From the NCBI GenBank assembly GCA_964645935.1, contig CAZYAK010000001.1:1-64000 (forward strand): DNA of 64,000 nucleotides, read 5' to 3'. Shown here piece by piece: positions 23,468-31,154 of the stretch (position 1 is its first letter; each line of letters starts with the position of its first letter). The notes beneath the pieces are model-generated. The model ran no database searches and was not told the DNA's origin. It saw only the letters and a program-made list of their open reading frames with translations. Both the position numbers and the translations under genes were made by a program. This DNA comes from CAZYAK01 sp964645935 (GTDB lineage: Bacteria; Patescibacteriota; Gracilibacteria; Peribacterales; Peribacteraceae).

Positions 23468-23589
23468 CGGGATAGTATAGCGGAAAAGAGCCGATGCGTG
23501 AAGCTGCGAATACCTTCGCATTGAGGGAGGACGGGGAGCCCGAGTGGACCGACGGGGCCGAGGTGAAGCCGTCCTTCAGGCAGGGCCGA

Positions 23590-24021
23590 TCATGATGCTC
23601 GTACCTCGGTGCCCTCGGCGGCTTCGGTTCCATCGGTCACCTCGCCACGCAACAAGCTGCTCTTGTACCGCCCGGGCTCGAACGCCGGCAGACGCTCCAC
23701 GAGGCACGGGAAATCCACGTCGCTGACCCCCGGGGGCAGGAGCTGGTCGTAACCCAGGAGGATGAGATCGGGCTGCAGCTGGCGCACGGGGGCGAGGAAG
23801 TCCGCGCTGTCTCCCAACACCACGACGGCGGCAGGTGCAGCCTCTCGGACGCCCTGGACGCGTTCGGCTTCCCTCTGGAGCGAGGCGCGGCCCTTGATGT
23901 GCTGCACGTTGCGGTCTCGCGCCACGACGACGTACAGCTCGCCGCGCTTGGACGCCTCGGTAAGGACGAAGTGGTGGCCGGGATGCAGACGGTCAAACGT
24001 GCCAAAGACAAGAACGCGCAT
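23590..24021 (-). CDS. Cytidylyltransferase-fold nucleotidyltransferase (FAD synthetase RibL / TagD-like)
   Basis: 143 aa, a single nucleotidyltransferase domain. The HxGH signature is in GTFDRLHPGHHFVLTEA (residues 7-23), with VVVARDRNVQHIKGR next and ILLGYDQ later, the pattern of archaeal-type RibL and glycerol-3-phosphate cytidylyltransferases. Substrate FMN (with ATP) or a sugar/polyol phosphate (with CTP) cannot be decided from sequence. The last ~15 residues (VTDGTEAAEGTEVRAS) translate a dispersed intergenic repeat (about 23607-23640), so the original stop has probably been lost by repeat insertion. The promoter TTGTAA-17-GAGAAT (24030-24058) ends 8 nt before the ATG, so the mRNA is probably leaderless. 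Confidence 0.8.
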   Translation of the reverse strand: MRVLVFGTFDRLHPGHHFVLTEASKRGELYVVVARDRNVQHIKGRASLQREAERVQGVREAAPAAVVVLGDSADFLAPVRQLQPDLILLGYDQLLPPGVSDVDFPCLVERLPAFEPGRYKSSLLRGEVTDGTEAAEGTEVRAS

Positions 24022-24029
24022 GGGGCGTA

Positions 24030-24058
24030 ATTCTCAGGTACTCAGCAGAAAATTACAA
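24030..24058 (-). promoter_or_regulatory. Promoter of the cytidylyltransferase gene
   Basis: Minus strand TTGTAA (24053-24058), 17-bp spacer, GAGAAT (24030-24035). The predicted transcript start falls at or next to the ATG at 24021. Confidence 0.55.
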
Positions 24059-24098
24059 ACACGGTTTCTCGTTGCTGCTGGGGTATTTGTGCGTTCTT

Positions 24099-26177
24099 TC
24101 AGGACGCCATATCCACGACGTAGAGCCTCTTTTCGTCGATGACATAGATGTGGCTCTGGTCCGGATCGACGTAGAGATCTTGAAGCGTGCCCAGCTGATC
24201 GCCCTCCAGAATGTACTGCTTGACGTAGGTGGCCTCGCCCGCGGTGCCGCCATCGGTGACCACGCTTACGCGGTTGCGCTCAGGATCGAGGAAGTAGAAC
24301 TTGCCATCCGCTACTTTGAACATGCGCGTTGCGGCCTTGAGCGCGTCCTCTGGGGCGCGGCGGATGGCAAAGGGCTGGGCCTCCCCGCGCAGGAGCTTGA
24401 CCACGGTGCCGCCCTCCTTCAGGACGTAGACCGAGCCATCGATGGACATGTCCAAGGCGCCCATGAGGTCACCATTTACGTTGTAGGGCACCGGTGAGCC
24501 GTAGCGGTTGCTCAGGCGCTCGTACTTGTAAATCTGCTTCTTCTCGGGCGCGAGCACGTAGAGGTAGCGCAGGTACGTCTCGATGTCCTTGCCCACGATC
24601 CAACCGTTGGGATCGTCCGTCTTCATGGTGGTGAGTTGGTTGCCAGTAAGCTCCACCACGCTATTACCGGTGGTCATGAAGACCTGTGTGTCGAAGCGAT
24701 CGAAGCGTGCACCCTGCAGGATGAGTTCGTCCTCCACGACGCGCTTGGCTTCGTCCAGGCGGCTAAGAAGCACGCGGTAGGAGCTGCGCTGGTCATAGAC
24801 CACGAACTCGCCGTCGCCCAGGCCGATCATCCCCTGCGCGTCCACATCGGCATTCTGTGAGCTCAGGTTCACCACCACACGGGGCGACACACGCACGATG
24901 TTGTTGAGTTCCTCACGCTTCTGGCGGATGCGGTCAAGCAGGTCCAGCGCTTCGACACGGAAGAGGCCGGACTCGTTGTCCATTACCTGCTTTGCCCGCT
25001 CCTCGGCTCGCTGGAGGATGGTATTGGCCGCGTCGTTGTCGCCGGCGATCTTGCGCGTGTCGGCGGTGCGGATCTCTGAGTTGATCTGGGTGACGAGGTC
25101 CGCGAGCTCTGTGCGCGACTTGTTGCGGCGGCTGCTCGTGGAGAGACTCACAAGCATGAAGATCACGAGAAACGTGGCCACGCCGCCCGCGAGCAGCAGC
25201 AGGTGTGCCCGACGTTTGCGCTGTGGGTGGCGCAAGTCCGCCACGAACGACTCCACGCGTTTGCTGATGCTCTGCACGCCCCCAGACACGGACGTCAACG
25301 AGGGCAGCTTGCTGCGATCCATCTTGGCGGCGCGCGAGGCGCCCTTCTTGCCAAGCGCCAGGGTCTGGCGGCCTACCGCGACAACGGCGCCAGCCAGCCA
25401 CGAACCTCCGGTCTTGAGGCCGTCCATCACGTCTTGCATGTCGGGCATTGCGAACATGCCTCCGCGGCCCCGGCGGGCGGCGGGACGGCGGGCGGCGATG
25501 CGGGACGACGCGCGGGAAGGTGCGGTTTCTCGTTCCTGAGTGCGATCCGCGCGCGCGGCGGGCTCTCCCTCCGGAGCCGGGATACGCACAGAGGCGATGG
25601 CCGCGGCCTCGCGCTCAGATTCCAACGTGGAAATGATCGTGGGAACGGCCTCGGAAACCGGGATGGCGGCCAACTGCGCGGGTGTGAACGTACGCAGCAG
25701 GCGCTGGGTGGCGAGGATGACGGAGTCGCCCGGCTCCAGCTGGCCGCTGCTGATGTGCACGAAGGCGGTGAGCGGCTTGCCGCGGCTGAACTCCGTGATC
25801 TGCGCCGCGAGACCGTTGCGCAGCAGGTACGCCTCGCCGCGGCCGGCATGCGAGACGTGAAGCGAGCCAGAGCGGTCGAGCAGCGCCACGATGGCGTGCA
25901 CATCCTCCATGGCCTTGCTGAGGATCAGGCCTTTGAAGAGCCCGTTGAGCTCCTTCAGCGTGCCGTCGAGGCGGTGCCAAGGCTCGCCCTCACTGCCAAG
26001 CAGGGCGTGCCGCACGATGAGGACACATTCATCCTCCAGCGTCTTGGCGGCGGAGGGCGTGGCATCGGCCTGAATTAGCAGAAAGGCCTTCTCGTCGTCG
26101 GACGAATCAAACTCCAACGCCACCGGCGCGGCGCCTCCAACTGCCCGCGTGGAACCTGTGTGGACAATGACGTCCAT
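24099..26177 (-). CDS. PP2C-like domain, transmembrane helix and C-terminal propeller-like domain protein
   Basis: 692 aa. Residues 1-190 resemble a PP2C-type Ser/Thr phosphatase fold (AFLLIQADATPSAAKTLE, VHAIVALLDRSGSLHVSHAGRGEAYLLRNG, LEPGDSVILATQRL), although the metal-binding aspartates are not clearly placed, so catalysis is unproven. A Pro/Arg-rich linker (195-260), one TM helix (about 324-346) and a charged coiled coil (350-420) follow. The C-terminal ~270 residues consist of strand-rich repeats (YLRYLYVLAPEKKQIYKYE, DGSVYVLKEGGTVVKLL, DGKFYFLDPERNRVSVV, QSHIYVIDEKRLYVVDMAS) typical of a beta-propeller and should be outside the cell. It looks like a transmembrane signalling protein. 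Promoter TTGCCG-17-TAGCCT (26187-26215) ends 9 nt before the ATG. Confidence 0.72.
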   Translation of the reverse strand: MDVIVHTGSTRAVGGAAPVALEFDSSDDEKAFLLIQADATPSAAKTLEDECVLIVRHALLGSEGEPWHRLDGTLKELNGLFKGLILSKAMEDVHAIVALLDRSGSLHVSHAGRGEAYLLRNGLAAQITEFSRGKPLTAFVHISSGQLEPGDSVILATQRLLRTFTPAQLAAIPVSEAVPTIISTLESEREAAAIASVRIPAPEGEPAARADRTQERETAPSRASSRIAARRPAARRGRGGMFAMPDMQDVMDGLKTGGSWLAGAVVAVGRQTLALGKKGASRAAKMDRSKLPSLTSVSGGVQSISKRVESFVADLRHPQRKRRAHLLLLAGGVATFLVIFMLVSLSTSSRRNKSRTELADLVTQINSEIRTADTRKIAGDNDAANTILQRAEERAKQVMDNESGLFRVEALDLLDRIRQKREELNNIVRVSPRVVVNLSSQNADVDAQGMIGLGDGEFVVYDQRSSYRVLLSRLDEAKRVVEDELILQGARFDRFDTQVFMTTGNSVVELTGNQLTTMKTDDPNGWIVGKDIETYLRYLYVLAPEKKQIYKYERLSNRYGSPVPYNVNGDLMGALDMSIDGSVYVLKEGGTVVKLLRGEAQPFAIRRAPEDALKAATRMFKVADGKFYFLDPERNRVSVVTDGGTAGEATYVKQYILEGDQLGTLQDLYVDPDQSHIYVIDEKRLYVVDMAS

Positions 26178-26186
26178 CAGGTCCGA

Positions 26187-26215
26187 AGGCTACTGGCTCC
26201 GCGCAGGTCCGGCAA
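26187..26215 (-). promoter_or_regulatory. Promoter of the PP2C-like gene
   Basis: Minus strand TTGCCG (26210-26215), 17-bp spacer, TAGCCT (26187-26192); the predicted start is about 2 nt from the ATG at 26177. Confidence 0.55.
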
Positions 26216-26347
26216 GCAAGCAGATCGGACCTCTCCTCTCCAGGCGTTCCTCGTGTACGCGCGACGGAAGATCCCTGTACGACAAGATTTTGCAATAAAA
26301 AAACATTGAACCGTAGCCAAAAAACAGGGTGCATGACAGAGGCAGCA

Positions 26348-26376
26348 TTGCCAAGGTGCCCCCGGGAGCGTACACT
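26348..26376 (+). promoter_or_regulatory. Promoter of the RNase J gene
   Basis: TTGCCA (26348-26353), 17-bp spacer, TACACT (26371-26376), with a leader of about 25 nt before ATG 26408. The 230-bp gap shared with the divergent PP2C-like gene holds nothing else recognised. Confidence 0.7.
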
Positions 26377-26407
26377 GACGATAGTTCGTTTCATTCTAAA
26401 ACCGTAC

Positions 26408-28429
26408 ATGTTTCAACCACAAGGACAGGCGCCCGGGGGTTCCGCCCCCGACGCCCCCCGCTCTCCCGATCAATCGGCGGGTGGGTTTCTTCCCCCGCAA
26501 GCTCCCCGTTCCCCGGGTCAGCCTCCCCCCCAGCGCCAGCCGCAGGGTGACGGCCGCCAAGGAGGAGGTGGAGGAGGTCGCGGACGCCGCCGCCGCGGAG
26601 GTCGCGGACGGGGCAACCACCCCCAGGGCAATCAGCCCACACACAACGCTCCCCGCGAAAACCGCCAGCACGGCGACTTCGTCCCGTTCTCCGCGCCACC
26701 CGCAGATGACCGTGCGGGCCTTATCGTCTCGGAGGAGCAGCCCCAACAGCAGCCCGCCCGCAAGGGCAACCTGCGCCTCTACCCGCTCGGCGGGTTCGAG
26801 CAGGTGGGCCGCAACTGCTTCGTGATCGAGGTGGACGAGGACATCTACATCATCGACCTCGGCCTCCAGTTCCCGGAGGAGGACATGCTCGGCATCGACT
26901 ACCTTATCCCCGACCTGTCGGCCCTCCGCGGCCGCGAGAACAGGATCAAAGCGATCCTCTTCACGCACGGGCACCTAGACCACATCGGCGCTGTGCAGCA
27001 CCTCCTGCCCGTCCTCCGCTTCCCGCCGTGCTTCGGCACACGGCTCACCATGGCGTTCGTCCGCAAGCGCCTCGATGAAGAGCATCTGACCTCCAAGGCC
27101 CAGCTCAACGTGGTGGACTTCCGTCAGAAGGTGCGCCTGGGGAAGATCGAGGTGGAGTTCCTACGCGTCACGCACTCCATCCCGGATTCCGCCGCCATCG
27201 CCGTGCACACGCCGTACGGCACCATCGTGCACACGGGCGACTTCAAGTTCGACATGACCCCGATGAACGAGCCCCCGGCGGACTTCCACCGCCTGGCGCA
27301 GCTCGGCGACGCCGGCGTGCTCGCCATCATCGCGGACTCCACAAACGCCACGAAGCCGGGCCAGTCTAAGAGCGAGAAGGAGATCTCCAACACGCTCTTC
27401 GGCCTGATCCGCGACGCCAAGGGGCGGGTGATCATTTCCACCTTCTCCTCGCTCCTCAACCGCATCGCACAGGTGGTGGAGCACGCCAAGACGTTCGACC
27501 GGAAAGTCTTCATCTCCGGCCGGAGCATGGAGACCAACGTGGAGATCGCCCAGCAGCTGGGGTCCATCAAGACGCCGCGCGGCCTCATCCGCAAGGTGAG
27601 CCCCGCGATGGACAAGCTCCCCGACCGCGAGGTGCTCATCGTCACAACGGGCAGCCAAGGCGAGGAGGTCGCGGGCCTGGCCCGCATGGGCCTGGGCACG
27701 CACCGTCACATCACCATTAAGAAGGGTGACACAGTCATTCTCTCCTCCAACCCGATCATCGGCAACGAGCGCTCGGTGGCGAAGGTGGTGAACAACCTGA
27801 ACCTCCTCGGCGCCGTGGTGAAGACCAACCAGGAGCTCGCGCTCCACACCACCGGACACGGCTACCAGAGCGATCTGCTGCTGATGCACCGCCTGGTCCG
27901 TGCCAAGCACGTGATCCCCGAGCACGGCGAGCCGCACATGCGGACTGCCCACGCGGACCTCGTGAAGGGCATCGGGTACACGGACCAGCAGGTGCACCTG
28001 CTCGTGAACGGCGAGATCATCGACTTCGACGCCGCAGGCGACGCGCGCCGCAGCAAGCAGAAGGCGCCGTACCGCGACGTGATCATCGACGGCCGCGGAT
28101 CGGCCGGCGAGGGCCAGAGGACGCTCGACGACCGCAAGTCCATGAGCTCATCGGGAGTGCTGATCGTGCTGTTCAAGGTCTACGCCGAGAGCAAGCGCCT
28201 GGTGGCCGACCCCGACGTCATCAGCCGCGGACTCCTCTATGGGTCCGAGCAGGACGAGATCACGCGCGACGTGGTGCAGACCGTTCGCAAGGCCTACGAG
28301 GAGGAGCTCAACCGCGGCGTGAAGGAGCGCAAGGACCTGAAGCGCGCCGTCACGGGAGCCCTGTACCGGTACTTCGACCGCAAGCTCGACCGCGAGCCGA
28401 TGGTGATCCCGCTCATGGTGGAGGTCTGA
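26408..28429 (+). CDS. rnj: Ribonuclease J with RGG-rich N-terminal extension
   Basis: 673 aa. Residues ~118-673 are a full RNase J: metallo-beta-lactamase motif HGHLDH (about 186-191), HSIPDS, HTGDFKFD, the beta-CASP segment (ISTFSSLLNRIAQVV, SGRSMETNVEIA), VTTGSQGEE, and GHGYQSDLLLMHRLVRAKHVIPEHGEPHM, plus the C-terminal domain ending VIPLMVEV. It acts as a 5'-3' exo/endoribonuclease in mRNA decay and rRNA processing. The first ~115 residues are disordered, Pro/Gln then Gly/Arg rich (GGGGGGRGRRRRGGRGRG), a likely RNA-binding tail not found in Bacillus RNase J. The start at 26408 is chosen because the promoter lies just upstream of it and within the longer frame. Confidence 0.95.
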   Translation: MFQPQGQAPGGSAPDAPRSPDQSAGGFLPPQAPRSPGQPPPQRQPQGDGRQGGGGGGRGRRRRGGRGRGNHPQGNQPTHNAPRENRQHGDFVPFSAPPADDRAGLIVSEEQPQQQPARKGNLRLYPLGGFEQVGRNCFVIEVDEDIYIIDLGLQFPEEDMLGIDYLIPDLSALRGRENRIKAILFTHGHLDHIGAVQHLLPVLRFPPCFGTRLTMAFVRKRLDEEHLTSKAQLNVVDFRQKVRLGKIEVEFLRVTHSIPDSAAIAVHTPYGTIVHTGDFKFDMTPMNEPPADFHRLAQLGDAGVLAIIADSTNATKPGQSKSEKEISNTLFGLIRDAKGRVIISTFSSLLNRIAQVVEHAKTFDRKVFISGRSMETNVEIAQQLGSIKTPRGLIRKVSPAMDKLPDREVLIVTTGSQGEEVAGLARMGLGTHRHITIKKGDTVILSSNPIIGNERSVAKVVNNLNLLGAVVKTNQELALHTTGHGYQSDLLLMHRLVRAKHVIPEHGEPHMRTAHADLVKGIGYTDQQVHLLVNGEIIDFDAAGDARRSKQKAPYRDVIIDGRGSAGEGQRTLDDRKSMSSSGVLIVLFKVYAESKRLVADPDVISRGLLYGSEQDEITRDVVQTVRKAYEEELNRGVKERKDLKRAVTGALYRYFDRKLDREPMVIPLMVEV

Positions 28430-28433
28430 CCCT

Positions 28434-28521
28434 TCGATACGCGCCACCGTGTCATGCTGAGTAGCCCGAACCGCAGTGAGGGCGTATCGAAGCACGGTGA
28501 GCGGCGCTACTCAGGGTGACA
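28434..28521. repeat. REP-like element with two interleaved inverted repeats
   Basis: Arm pair 1 is TTCGATACGC (28434-28443) with GCGTATCGAA (28484-28493). Arm pair 2 is GTCATGCTGAGTAGC (28451-28465) with GCTACTCAGGGTGAC (28506-28520), two mismatches. The order 1-2-1'-2' is interleaved, so both cannot form as simple hairpins at once. It begins five bases after the RNase J stop and is related to the spacer at 21014-21039. Confidence 0.75.
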
Positions 28522-28572
28522 TATGCACATCGCGGCCCGGGAATCATCTCTCCCCCGCCGTCACCGAGAAAC

Positions 28573-28600
28573 CCGGAGAATCATTGCTCTCCGGTTTTTT
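28573..28600 (+). terminator. Rho-independent terminator of the RNase J gene
   Basis: Stem CCGGAGA/TCTCCGG (28573-28579/28588-28594) is followed by six T (28595-28600). The structure overlaps the last codons and stop of the convergent anti-sigma-like gene, whose end (EKTGEQ) is encoded by the terminator. Confidence 0.88.
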
Positions 28601-29741
28601 CGTGCTGCCGCACGTGCAGGGCCATGATGTCGAGGAAGCTGACGCGGTCGTAGAGGTCGATGGACGACTCGTAGCGCTTGCCCTCGTAGAAGCAGGGCGA
28701 CTCGCCGTCGGCGAGATCGCGCAGGGAATCCTCGGGGACGGGTACGTAGGTCCAGAGGTTCACCAGGCCGAAGCGTTTGGGATCGAAGACCTCGGCGATC
28801 GGCGCGTCGATGATGCGGTCCTCCAGGTACTCCGTGACGAGCGTCTGGTGCTCCTTGCCGTCGTAGACCTCCCAGTCCTCCCGCAGGCGCATCGCGTGGT
28901 CGTCGTCGAAGGCCATGCGCACGAAGCGCGATTCGGTGTCGAGCTTCAGCGTCTCGTCCGAGTTGGACTCGATCGTGAGGTTGTACCACTTCACCCGGAA
29001 GGCCCGGAGCGTGCGGCCGGAGGAGGAATACGAACCCTCGTAGACGGCGTCGCCGCGCTCAACGAGCTTGCGGAGCGCCCGGATGCGCTCGGCCTGTTTG
29101 GGGCTGTCGAGGGCGAAGAGGAGGTCAAACTGCTTGTCGGATTCGTCCCTGGCTTCGGAGGGCTTGGCGAAGGGGTTGTCGGGGTCGTGCACGAACTCGG
29201 CGGCCTGGATGCACACCGCCATCTTGCCGCCCTCGGGCGGGAGCTCGTAGCGCGTGTTCGTGAAGATGTAGTCCGGCCCAGGCGTCACTTCCATCCCGGC
29301 GTTCACGACCTTGCCGTCGTCGTGCGTCCAGCGGTTCATCCAGTAGAGCTTGTCGTGGTCGAAGACCGACCATGTCTCCTTGGTGACGGGCTCGGGATCC
29401 GTCCAGTCGTAGAGGACGGCGTCCTTGCCCTGGCTCTCGCGGAGGCGGGTGTAGTAGATGCGGTTGTCCTCGTAGCCGGTCACAGCGGCCTCCGCGCGCT
29501 CCAGAAACCGCACGGGCGAGAAGGGCTCGGTGGAAGCGGGGCGGAAAAACACGACGAGAGCGAGCGCCAGCGCGGCAACGGGCGCGGTGAGGCCGGCCAC
29601 GAGCCCCCACGACACCGCGGGGCGGGCGGCCTGCTTGGCGTGCGCCTCCATGAGCTGCGACTTCAGGCGGGCCTTGAAGGCCGCAGAGGGCGTGGGGAGA
29701 TCCTCGGGCGTGCCGGTGGTGCGGAGGGCGTCAGGCGTCAT
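28581..29741 (-). CDS. Probable anti-sigma factor with extracytoplasmic domain
   Basis: 386 aa. A short cytoplasmic N terminus containing PSAAFKARLKSQLMEAH, as often seen in anti-sigma factors, precedes one TM helix (about 44-66) and a ~315-residue extracytoplasmic domain rich in Tyr/Trp (EDNRIYYTRLRES, DKLYWMNRWTHDD). The HxxxCxxC zinc motif of ZAS anti-sigma factors is absent. The assignment rests on the tight coupling to the sigma gene: the ATG overlaps the sigma stop by 11 bp. The outer domain would sense an envelope signal. Its 3' end overlaps the RNase J terminator. Confidence 0.72.
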   Translation of the reverse strand: MTPDALRTTGTPEDLPTPSAAFKARLKSQLMEAHAKQAARPAVSWGLVAGLTAPVAALALALVVFFRPASTEPFSPVRFLERAEAAVTGYEDNRIYYTRLRESQGKDAVLYDWTDPEPVTKETWSVFDHDKLYWMNRWTHDDGKVVNAGMEVTPGPDYIFTNTRYELPPEGGKMAVCIQAAEFVHDPDNPFAKPSEARDESDKQFDLLFALDSPKQAERIRALRKLVERGDAVYEGSYSSSGRTLRAFRVKWYNLTIESNSDETLKLDTESRFVRMAFDDDHAMRLREDWEVYDGKEHQTLVTEYLEDRIIDAPIAEVFDPKRFGLVNLWTYVPVPEDSLRDLADGESPCFYEGKRYESSIDLYDRVSFLDIMALHVRQHEKTGEQ

Positions 29742-30306
29742 GGCGCGAGGGGGAAGGCTGGTCGGAAGCGAGGCGGAGGGCGGCGAGCGCGCGGCTCACG
29801 TGGGCGGCGACTGTCTTCTCGGAGAGGCCCTCCACGCGGGCAATCTCGTTGTTGCGCAGGCCCCCGTAGAACCGGAGGCGGATGCAGCGGCCCTGCTGCG
29901 GGGGCAATCCGTCCACGAGGCGCTGCGCGTCTTGGAACCGCATGCGGCGGTGCGTGATCTCGGCGGGGTTCGCGGCGGGATCGGGGACGAGGTCCACGAT
30001 GTCGTCCAGGTCGATCCCCTCCCCGCCCCGCGCGGTGCGGCGCCGGTCGGCGTCGATGAGGACGTTGCGGGCGATGCGGAAGATCCAGGCTGGAACCGAT
30101 GCCTCGTGCCGCCACTGGAAGCGCGGGAGTGATTTGAGCACACGCATCCAGACCTCGCTGGTGAAGTCCTCGGCGTCGGCGCGGCAGCGCACGCGGGAGG
30201 CGACGAAGGCGAAGACGCGGTCCAGGTAGCGGTCGTACAGGGCTTCGAACGCCTCCGCATCGGTGCGGGCGGCGCGGAGGAGCTCTGCGTCGGGGAGGTC
30301 GGGCAT
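29731..30306 (-). CDS. ECF-type RNA polymerase sigma factor
   Basis: 191 aa. Region 2 contains DAEAFEALYDRYLDRVFAFV, AEDFTSEVWMRVL and FRIARNVLIDADRRR; region 4 contains LPPQQGRCIRLRFYGGLRNNEIARV followed by EKTVAAHVSRAL, a helix-turn-helix for -35 recognition. It initiates transcription of an envelope-type regulon with the membrane protein encoded next as its likely anti-sigma. ATG 30306 is chosen since the family begins MPDLPDAELLRAARTD; the longer frame reads into a repeat region. A TATCCT box lies at 30358-30363. The divergent side carries a 40-bp inverted repeat. Confidence 0.93.
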   Translation of the reverse strand: MPDLPDAELLRAARTDAEAFEALYDRYLDRVFAFVASRVRCRADAEDFTSEVWMRVLKSLPRFQWRHEASVPAWIFRIARNVLIDADRRRTARGGEGIDLDDIVDLVPDPAANPAEITHRRMRFQDAQRLVDGLPPQQGRCIRLRFYGGLRNNEIARVEGLSEKTVAAHVSRALAALRLASDQPSPSRHDA

Positions 30307-30372
30307 GGGAGGAAGGGGCGGAGTCTCGGAGACGAGGGGAGAAACGCAGCCCGGGCCAGGATACTGCGTCGA

Positions 30373-30486
30373 GGGCACCGAGGGCACCGAAGCCACCGAA
30401 GGGACCGAGGTGTGGCAGCAATAACCCGCAGGCTGGGGTCCAGCAGCACCTCGGTCCCTTCGGTCCCCTTTGTCCCCTCGGTGCCC
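30373..30486. repeat. Large inverted repeat built from GGGACCGAAGG units
   Basis: Arms 30373-30412 and 30447-30486 are each 40 bp and mostly complementary across a 34-bp centre. Each arm is a run of degenerate ~9-bp units such as GGGCACCGA, AGCCACCGA and GGGACCGAGG. It lies between the divergent sigma and HAD genes. The same unit family occurs upstream of recR and at the 3' end of the cytidylyltransferase gene. Confidence 0.8.
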
Positions 30487-30512
30487 TTTTTGAGGTACCC
30501 TGATCGCCCCCT

Positions 30513-31154
30513 ATGCCCTACGCCGCCATCCTCTTCGATCTCGACGGGACGCTCGTTGACAGCATCACGCTCTACGCGGAGGCCGTCTTGGAGGCCCTCG
30601 CCGAGGTGGGCCTCGATACCGACATTGAGACCTTCTACGACTGGTACACGCGTCCGCTGCACCTGGGCCAGATGCTCGCGCTCCACGGGTTGGACGAGGG
30701 GCTGGTGCCGCAGGTGCGTGTGCGCCGCGACGCGCTGTACGAGGAGTTGCTGGCCACGCGCTCCGAGTGGCTGCCAGGCGGCAGAGAGCTCTTAGAGGAC
30801 CTGCGCGCACGGAAGGTGCCCACCGCCGTGGTGACAGGATCGTGGATGAGCTATGTGGATGCCATCGACCGCAAGCTCGGGGTGAAGCGGCTGATCGATG
30901 CGTTCGTCACGGCCGACGACATCCACCGCTTCATGAAGCCGCACCCCCACGGACTACTCCTGGCGTGCGAGCGCCTCCGCGTGGAGCCCAAGGACTGCCT
31001 GTATCTGGGCGACCAGCAGTTCGATACCGATGCCGCGCGCGCGGCCGAGATGCCCTGCTGGCTGATTCCGGGGCGGTGGTCTCCAAAGGCCGTGACTGGG
31101 GCGGAGCGCACGCTCAAGACCCCGGGAGAGGCGCTGGCCTTCCTGAGATCATGA
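30513..31154 (+). CDS. HAD-superfamily phosphatase (phosphoglycolate phosphatase-like)
   Basis: 213 aa. Motif I is LFDLDGTLVDS (nucleophile D9 or D10, acid/base two residues on), then a helical cap, motif II TAVVTGS (Ser/Thr), the motif III lysine in FMKPHPHG and motif IV YLGDQQFDTDAA. The pattern is that of subfamily I HAD hydrolases such as phosphoglycolate phosphatase, pyrophosphatase PpaX and beta-phosphoglucomutase. The substrate is unknown. TACCCT at 30496-30501 lies 11 nt from the ATG. The stop overlaps the convergent giant gene by 6 bp. Confidence 0.9.
   Translation: MPYAAILFDLDGTLVDSITLYAEAVLEALAEVGLDTDIETFYDWYTRPLHLGQMLALHGLDEGLVPQVRVRRDALYEELLATRSEWLPGGRELLEDLRARKVPTAVVTGSWMSYVDAIDRKLGVKRLIDAFVTADDIHRFMKPHPHGLLLACERLRVEPKDCLYLGDQQFDTDAARAAEMPCWLIPGRWSPKAVTGAERTLKTPGEALAFLRS

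Noticed and set aside
30306..30396. Longer N terminus of the sigma factor (MASVPSVPSTQ...)
   Set aside because: It translates the GGGACCGA repeat region and precedes the TATCCT box; the conserved domain starts at MPDLPDAELL.
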